Source: Chromera velia (Eukaryota; Sar; Chromeraceae). Taken from it: 26,866 nucleotides of DNA. Shown one piece after another: positions 21,143-26,866 of this stretch. Location: assembly GCA_018398765.1 (NCBI GenBank), contig JAHBMJ010003531.1, forward strand, positions 37,501-64,366, read 5' to 3'. A model generated the notes under the pieces. The model was given only the letters and a program-made list of their open reading frames with translations. It did not search any database and had not been told where the DNA came from. Both the position numbers and the translations under genes were made by a program. The first letter of the stretch is position 1. The number at the start of each line of letters is the position of its first letter.

Positions 21143-22777
21143 ATGTCGCGTGATGTCTTAGTGACGCACGACCGCGTATTTTGGGACGGTGTCCATTCGT
21201 TGCACGGCATCTCCTCTCCTCTGTCGAAAGTGCGGGCCCCCCTGAGGAGTGTCTTTCTCGAGAGGGGGTGGAGGAAGACCGACTGCACTGCTGAGTGTGG
21301 GGTGCCTCTTTTGTCTCTCCGCACCAGACGAACAGGAGACTTCGAGTGCAACCCAGAGAAGGGATCTATGCTTCCGCTCATCAGACAGCTCCAGCAGAGT
21401 CACTCAGACGCACTCGACGATAAGAGACTCCTGGCAGCGCTCCTTGAGGATTCCTTCTCGGAACACACAGAAGAGACAGACGAGCGAAAGGGGAGAGTCA
21501 CACCGAGGACGTGGCTTCCGAAGTTGAGCCAGACAGGTGGGCAGAGGGCTCTGTCGATATGCAATTTCCCTCCGAGGGAACACGAGACCCCCTCACACGG
21601 CTTCTTTCTCAAACACCGCCACGGGGTGAAAGGAAGGGCCGTCACTCACTTTCGTTCGTCTGCCGCTCTCATGGATACGCTGGGAAAGATACAGAGCCCA
21701 GAAGACTTCGTCATACAAGAAGCCGTACCCCCTCTGCAGCTGCCCCCAGATGGGCGAAAATTTGCCATTCGGGCCCATGCCCTTCTGGTCACTTCCCCTG
21801 TCTTCCGCCTGTGGGTTCACAGAGGGTCGATCGTTGTCCTTCCCCACGCAGCGCCGTACAGCAGAGATAGCAGTGACAAGGCTGCACACGTCTCTCAGAT
21901 GGGACGCCACCATCCGTCTCCTTTTCTGTTAGACGAGCTTGAAGCACAGCTGCCGTCTCTGCGTGGAAGTGCAGGAGGGGTTCCGGGCGTGCGTGCCCAG
22001 ATCAACAGAGCAGCAGCAGAGGTTGTCAGTGCGGCTGCGTGCCGTCTCAGGTGTTCGCGCTGCCCTCCTTTGCTGCAAACTCAGAGGGAGGGCAGATCTT
22101 CTGCGAAAGAGAGTGGGGGTGACAGTGATCCCCAGGGTGACTGTGTCACTCACAAAAAAGGAGAGGGGGGGAACGGGCAAGAGGAGCCCTCAGGAGCTCT
22201 GCCTGAAGGAGCTCCTCATCATGGAAAGTCCCGGCTCACAAATAGAGGTGCAGGGGAGGAAAGCAAAGGAAGGTACAGGAAAGGTGAGAGGTGTCCCGAT
22301 TTTTCTTGTCTGCCTCGGGTAGAGGAGCAGCTGCAGGCACCCATCTCTGTCTGTTCCAGTCTCTGTAGTCTAAGACCTGTTCTCTATCAGTTGATGGGTC
22401 TAGACTTTGTGATAGACGAGAAAGGCCGCGTAGTGTTGCTGGAGGTCAACACGTACCCTGCTCTGGGTGACGGGACGATGAGTGCAGTGCCAACCGGAGT
22501 CTATCGCTCGTTGCTGGACGACTTCATCGTTCTTGTTCTTGGCCTTGCTGCTCTGTCGGAGACGGCACCGACTTCCGAATCGAGCGGGTCGTGTGCAGGT
22601 GCTGCTGCTCAGACGAAAGTGGAAACTGCATCGGATGTGCTCGACTGGTCTGAAATTGAAAGCAAGAAGACATTTTCCCCTTTTGAACGAAACCTCACAG
22701 CAGTTTGGGAAGCACTTCAGGAACTTGAAAGAGCTGTGTCAGGTGTATGGGAATATGTTCCGCTGTCATCTCATTAG
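21143..22777 (+). CDS. tubulin-tyrosine-ligase-like (TTL/TTLL family) ATP-grasp ligase
   Basis: TTL-family enzymes add Tyr, Glu or Gly to tubulin tails (or modify other proteins) using ATP. The uninterrupted frame runs from ATG 21047; the second ATG at 21143 (context GAAAATGTC, MSRDVLVTHDRVFWDG) is preferred because the 32 residues before it are Pro/Ser-rich. Numbered from 21047, WLPKLSQ is at 156-162 and GFFLKHRHGVKGRAV at 185-199. FVIQEAVPPLQLPPDGRKFA at 221-240, followed by IRAHALLVTS, matches the TTL pattern Q-x-PL-x-x-GRKFDxR. LWVHRGSI is at 255-262, and GLDFVIDEKG with LLEVNTYPAL at 451-473 supplies the ATP-grasp Asp and the Glu466/Asn468 metal ligands. FAIR replaces the usual FD[IL]R, so one conserved Asp is changed. 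About 100 low-complexity residues (340-430) are inserted between the core blocks. A 39-base GT-AG segment at 22284-22322 keeps frame and could be a tiny intron but need not be. The gene ends at TAG. Confidence 0.85.
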   Translation: MSRDVLVTHDRVFWDGVHSLHGISSPLSKVRAPLRSVFLERGWRKTDCTAECGVPLLSLRTRRTGDFECNPEKGSMLPLIRQLQQSHSDALDDKRLLAALLEDSFSEHTEETDERKGRVTPRTWLPKLSQTGGQRALSICNFPPREHETPSHGFFLKHRHGVKGRAVTHFRSSAALMDTLGKIQSPEDFVIQEAVPPLQLPPDGRKFAIRAHALLVTSPVFRLWVHRGSIVVLPHAAPYSRDSSDKAAHVSQMGRHHPSPFLLDELEAQLPSLRGSAGGVPGVRAQINRAAAEVVSAAACRLRCSRCPPLLQTQREGRSSAKESGGDSDPQGDCVTHKKGEGGNGQEEPSGALPEGAPHHGKSRLTNRGAGEESKGRYRKGERCPDFSCLPRVEEQLQAPISVCSSLCSLRPVLYQLMGLDFVIDEKGRVVLLEVNTYPALGDGTMSAVPTGVYRSLLDDFIVLVLGLAALSETAPTSESSGSCAGAAAQTKVETASDVLDWSEIESKKTFSPFERNLTAVWEALQELERAVSGVWEYVPLSSH

Positions 22778-23521
22778 CTTTTCTGAAAAATGGCAGTGAA
22801 AATGCATACACAATTTTTTCAGACTGCCGGATCGATTTACTACTACTACCAGCATATTGAAGCAATGTGTATATGCCAGTGGAAGTAAGTTCATAGAACT
22901 TGCATTGTCTTTTCTTTTCGCATTTAATTATGCCTATATATGTACGTTAATTAGGATAGGATAGGATAGGATTTATGTTCCGGGTAATTAATGTTTTAAA
23001 ATGTTCAGTTTTTTAAATAATTTGAGTAAACATGTAACCAATTGGTAACAAATCCGCCTAGGCTATAAAAACTAATGGTTATCAATAAATTTGGCAATAA
23101 TTGGTAATCAATTTTTTTGTAACCAACGGTCTCCAAGTCAGCCATTGGGTACCACTTGGTGGTAATCAAATTTTAAAAATCATAGAAAGCGTGGCGATGC
23201 TGCACTGGTATGATAGTCTACATGGCTGTGACTCAGATATAGCACCGCATCACGCTCTTCACCATGTTTGCACCTAGGCCGGCGCTTATGCTTCCCCTAT
23301 AGTCTGCTATAGTGCCAGTATAGTGCTAGTGAACAATTATTACATGCGCTAGCTCCGTATACGTTTTATTAACATACAGCTGCACATTATATAAAGACTC
23401 GGAAACCGCTCGACCTATATAAGCTAGCCTATAAGTTGCATGATCAAATAAGATCATCAACTACTTTGCTCCGATTCTTAATTGTGATCTAGGCGACGCA
23501 CAGCTTCGATTAGAGCTTCGA
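22778..23521. other. downstream region of the TTL-like gene, no gene seen
   Basis: AT-rich sequence with a short (AGGAT)n tract at about 22952-22973 and repeated TTGGTAA / GGTAATCAA words between 23030 and 23170, including the near-palindrome TAACCAATTGGTAAC-type site near 23035. No open frame of note, RNA gene or clear polyadenylation signal can be supported. Confidence 0.5.
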
Positions 23522-24160
23522 TAGTGACCATGTTTGATTTGATTTGATTTGATTTGATTTAAGGTAGGGCTTAAGCTTAAATCAAATATCCAGTCAGGGA
23601 GGACCTAGTGTTTAAAGACCTATCAAATACGATCAAATATTTGATCAATATGACTTTCAACCTCAAATATGAAGGTCCCGAAAAAACTTTTTGCAAGTAC
23701 CAATCCGTCACGCATGCTGATTCAAATGAAAAAACCTAAATCTTGATAGTTTGCTCTCAAAAAAAAAACGTTTTGAGCTGCACTGAAATTGACGTTTCAC
23801 CCCCTTTTTCTTCATGCAGAGGTAAACCGATCAGCTGAACGTTTTCCCGAACAGCTGTGTTGACTTTTTTGGTGCTGGAACATCTTTTACGGCCCCCTTT
23901 TTGAGCGTCTGCAAACATTTTACACCCCGTAAAGACATGTCACACAATCCGACAGGGTCGAACGGGAAGAAGGAGGCATTTGTTTTTAGAGCCGGGTACG
24001 CAAAAAAAATATGGTCCGTGCAAAAGGGGGCAAATATGATTCAGTGTCAGATGAAAATATAAGGAGCCGAGGGGGAAGGAGAAACTATTTGTGGTTGTGA
24101 GTATGTAACAGCGGTAACCAGTTTTTTTCAAACCTACCTCATCAATCAGCATGGCTTGAC
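23522..24160 (+). repeat. left copy of a 639-bp duplicated segment at the scaffold gap
   Basis: This segment starts at TAGTGACCATGTTTGATTTG and ends at CATGGCTTGAC, where the Ns begin. It matches 24367-25004 except for about five differences: one indel near 23692, a substitution in CAATCC/CGATCC, and TC versus CT just after the ATG. It contains a (TTTGA)n tract at about 23535-23560, a 16-bp palindrome GATCAAATATTTGATC at 23631-23646, and the ATG and first 75 codons of the hAT transposase frame (23937 onward). Confidence 0.95.
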
Positions 24161-24366
24161 NNNNNNNNNNNNNNNNNNNNNNNNNNNNNNNNNNNNNNNN
24201 NNNNNNNNNNNNNNNNNNNNNNNNNNNNNNNNNNNNNNNNNNNNNNNNNNNNNNNNNNNNNNNNNNNNNNNNNNNNNNNNNNNNNNNNNNNNNNNNNNNN
24301 NNNNNNNNNNNNNNNNNNNNNNNNNNNNNNNNNNNNNNNNNNNNNNNNNNNNNNNNNNNNNNNNNN
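24161..24366. other. assembly gap (206 N)
   Basis: This is a run of N. The two flanks are the same sequence, so the true gap may be zero or negative. Confidence 1.
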
Positions 24367-25004
24367 TAGTGACCATGTTTGATTTGATTTGATTTGATTT
24401 GATTTAAGGTAGGGCTTAAGCTTAAATCAAATATCCAGTCAGGGAGGACCTAGTGTTTAAAGACCTATCAAATACGATCAAATATTTGATCAATATGACT
24501 TTCAACCTCAAATATGAAGGTCCCGAAAAAACTTTTACAAGTACCGATCCGTCACGCATGCTGATTCAAATGAAAAAACCTAAATCTTGATAGTTTGCTC
24601 TCAAAAAAAAAACGTTTTGAGCTGCACTGAAATTGACGTTTCACCCCCTTTTTCTTCATGCAGAGGTAAACCGATCAGCTGAACGTTTTCCCGAACAGCT
24701 GTGTTGACTTTTTTGGTGCTGGAACATCTTTTACGGCCCCCTTTTTGAGCGTCTGCAAACATTTTACACCCCGTAAAGACATGCTACACAATCCGACAGG
24801 GTCGAACGGGAAGAAGGAGGCATTTGTTTTTAGAGCCGGGTACGCAAAAAAAATATGGTCCGTGCAAAAGGGGGCAAATATGATTCAGTGTCAGATGAAA
24901 ATATAAGGAGCCGAGGGGGAAGGAGAAACTATTTGTGGTTGTGAGTATGTAACAGCGGTAACCAGTTTTTTTCAAACCTACCTCATCAATCAGCATGGCT
25001 TGAC
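24367..25004 (+). repeat. right copy of the duplicated segment at the scaffold gap
   Basis: This is near-identical to 23522-24160. It begins on the first base after the Ns and continues without a break into the hAT transposase body, so it is the copy that carries the natural downstream context. It repeats the (TTTGA)n tract, the 16-bp palindrome (24476-24491) and the transposase start codon (24781). Confidence 0.95.
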
Positions 25005-25761
25005 GATCATGTCTAACAAACATATGCAGCTGCTCCAACAAAGACAGGAGAAGCGGTCGGAGGGGGCGGGGGGGATGAAGCAGCCTGACATGCGAACGTT
25101 TTTCCCCACCAAAGATGAAGCAGAAGCCGTAGTCGCACCATATGCCGAGACGCATGAGAAGAGAATCAAGTGCGATATGCTGACCACTGACTTTCTGGCC
25201 AGTGCTGGCTGGCCTCATCTCATAGAAAACGAGGCATTACGAAAGCTGGTCAAGGCACTGAACCCCCGCTACGATCTCCCGTCTATAGGGAAGATGCAGA
25301 GACTTCTGCTCCCAACACTGAAGAACGAGATTATTCTGTTAATCAAAGACAGGTTGAGAAAAGCAGCGACCCGATGAGTGTCGATCACCCTCGACATGTG
25401 GTCGCATTCAAGAAAGTCAGGGTTCCTGGCGATCATAATCCATTGGCTGACAGAGAACTTTGAGATGGATTCAGCCTCCTTTTTGGATCCCGAGACGACA
25501 ATCTACCACGGGGCTGAGCAGATCGGAGAGATGGTTCAAAAGGTCCTGAATCTGCTCGGGATTTTGCTTGAGGAAGTTCTTGCTGCTACGTCAGACAGGG
25601 GGGGGAAGGTTGTCAATGCGGTTGAGCTTTTTGGACTGCCATGGGTCCCTTGCTTGGCACACACAATCCACAACGCGGTTGTCACCGTTCTGAGAAACGA
25701 CCCAGAAGCACAGAGAATCGTCTCGACAGCACGGGAGACTGCCACACGAATTCGCAAGTTG

Positions 25762-26022
25762 GTCATGCATATATATGCTGTTTATGCATATATATATGCC
25801 ATCTATGTATATATGCGCGCGTGTCATGAGCCACATGGTGCCTCTACCTGTATGTTTAACCACCCTGATCTACCCATACACTTCACACCTTTTCCCGTCC
25901 CTCAGTGCCTGGACTCACACGGCGATGAGTAGAGGATGCACTTTGATACATGCACTGTATGATTGACATATACATGCACTGTGTGTAGCTCGTAAGAATT
26001 AGGTGTCTATCAGGCGCAGCAG
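25762..26022 (+). other. intron 1 of the hAT transposase
   Basis: GTCATG donor after codon TTG (RIRKL) and CGCAGCAG acceptor before GTTCGC (VRFNLPANKPVLDVG). The intron is phase 0 and 261 bases long. It contains TA-rich and GCATATATATGC words and stops in the reading frame. The protein motifs on both sides are in the right order for hAT. Confidence 0.7.
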
Positions 26023-26205
26023 GTTCGCTTCAACCTGCCAGCAAACAAGCCGGTTCTCGATGTAGGTACGCGGTGGTCGGCAACTCATGCGATGCTCTTC
26101 GATCAGTACGTCCACAAGTTGCCTCTCACATCCTTGCACACAGATGTCGGACAGCCACAACCCTACAGCCAGACAGACTGGGTATTTATCGAACAGTTCA
26201 TCAAG

Positions 26206-26379
26206 GTCAGTCAGGCTGAGTCAGCCTTACGCGTGCGCCCCTTTTCCTTCTGCATATATGGTCTATTGACTTCAGTTTTCCTTCTGCGTGTCCCTTTTGA
26301 AAATTCTTTTTTGTTGAACGGTGAGCGTCTCTTTTGCTACAGATTCTACTCTGTTCCTGCTTGTTGATCTGTGATGCAG
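26206..26379 (+). other. intron 2 of the hAT transposase
   Basis: AAG|GTCAGT donor after WVFIEQFIK and a CTGTGATGCAG acceptor before GTGCTTGAGCGG (VLERLAQVTNTVEKEKEPTA). The intron is phase 0, 174 bases, with a T-rich interior. Splicing restores the hAT order of a TRW motif followed by the Leu-rich LL..F..T segment. Confidence 0.75.
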
Positions 26380-26866
26380 GTGCTTGAGCGGCTTGCTCAG
26401 GTGACGAACACTGTCGAGAAGGAAAAAGAGCCAACCGCAGGTCTCTACCTACGTTTTGTCAACGCCCTTCTGTCCAAGTGGACAGATGCGAGTGACCCAG
26501 CGATGGCTTCAGTCTGCCGGAGGATGAAGGGGTACTTGACATAACTGTTCAAGCCCACGCGCAGTCGTGTGGTGTTGCAGCAAGCCCTTTATATTGCAGC
26601 CTTTCTGAATCCCCGTTCAAACCCTAGATTCAAACCTTCTTGCATTTTCCCCCCCCGAATAGGCTGCGCAAGGTGAGAGAGAGGTGCGGAGCGTGTTTGA
26701 ACAGTTTTATTTGCGAGGGTTGGTGGAGGTACAGGGAGGGGTTTTCAGAGATGAGAGTGAGGTAGGTGGGTCTGGAGGTCTCCAGGGTGAAATCTTTAAC
26801 GATTTTTTTGGTGACGAGATGCATTCGCCGGCTAAACTTGGTCTGACAGACACCCAGTCAGCAGAC

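Larger units (their letters stand above)
24781..26866 (+). pseudogene. hAT-family DNA transposase, partial and interrupted
   Basis: The enzyme excises and reinserts hAT transposons. From ATG 24781 the frame gives an N-terminal basic, Cys/His-containing region (FRAGYAKKIW, ICGCEYVTAV, YLINQHG) that may be a degenerate BED-type DNA-binding finger. Then come MLTTDFLASAGWPHLIENEA and LRKLVKALNPRYDLPS, which are typical of hAT. VSITLDMW has the first catalytic Asp (residue 205), LAATSDRGGKVVNAV the second (272), and WVPCLAHTIHNAV the Cys/His motif (291-297). After introns come DVGTRWSATHAML and IAAFLNPR. In-frame stops are TAA 24904, TGA 25375 and TAA 26542. The frame also needs a change near 26600-26662, where an acceptor-like CGAATAG precedes the exon AAQGEREVRSVFEQFYLRG. 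The dimerisation region lies beyond the window. No terminal inverted repeats were identified. It is a decayed copy, or expressed only with readthrough. Confidence 0.85.

Noticed and set aside
22284-22322. 39-base GT-AG intron in the TTL-like gene
   Set aside because: The frame is open through it and it lies in a low-complexity insert, so splicing is not needed; kept only as a possibility.
24156-24392. Open frames spanning the Ns
   Set aside because: They are translations of unknown bases.
3100-26544. A firm claim that UAA and UAG encode glutamine in this organism
   Set aside because: The intact TTL-like and LINE frames contain 35 Gln codons, all CAA or CAG, and the hAT frame also has an in-frame UGA; decay of gene copies is the simpler explanation, so it is kept only as a lower-interest observation.

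Overview
The window looks like nuclear DNA of a repeat-rich protist. It has spliceosomal-type introns inside a hAT transposase, a fragment of a non-LTR retrotransposon, long simple-sequence tracts, scaffold Ns, and one apparently intact intron-poor gene for a tubulin-tyrosine-ligase-like enzyme, a family typical of eukaryotes with cilia or elaborate microtubules. A chromerid-type alveolate alga such as Chromera would fit, but this is a guess from genome style. Nothing here identifies a species. There are no bacterial features, no operons, no CRISPR array and no recognisable tRNA or rRNA gene.

Layout: positions 1-1000 hold what may be the tail of an upstream gene (2-118) and a 420-bp foldback element (551-970). 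Positions 1000-7300 contain no confident gene. From 3050 to 5560 there is a GC-richer stretch with coding-like fragments in several frames that do not join into a credible model; the best single frame is 4563-5069. Positions 7303-9708 are two tandem copies of an unknown 1.2-kb unit. The second copy runs directly into the 3' end of a minus-strand kinase-like gene (11136 to 9703) that carries three in-frame stops, all UAG or UAA. Next to it, 11411-12473 is a minus-strand exon dominated by 23 copies of a 39-bp (13-codon) repeat. Positions 13400-14318 are the C-terminal piece of a LINE-type reverse transcriptase protein. After a long gene-free stretch (14320-17580) comes a composite repeat block: four direct copies of a 190-bp protein-like unit, a 200-bp tandem satellite, then inverted copies of the same 190-bp unit, followed by 690 bp of tetranucleotide repeat and 500 bp of a GGCAGGCAA-type repeat.

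The TTL-like gene occupies 21143-22777 on the plus strand. The right end (24781 onward) is a hAT-family transposase with its N-terminal region, catalytic core motifs and two clear introns, but interrupted by UAA, UGA and UAA. Its 5' region is present twice (23522-24160 and 24367-25004), exactly flanking a 206-N gap, which suggests an unmerged assembly overlap.

The genes do not form a pathway. The window reads as one housekeeping-type gene surrounded by transposon remains, decaying gene copies and expanding repeats. The most unusual signals are the two coding-type repeat families (the 39-bp array and the 190-bp unit found in both orientations) and the predominance of UAR over UGA among in-frame stops.
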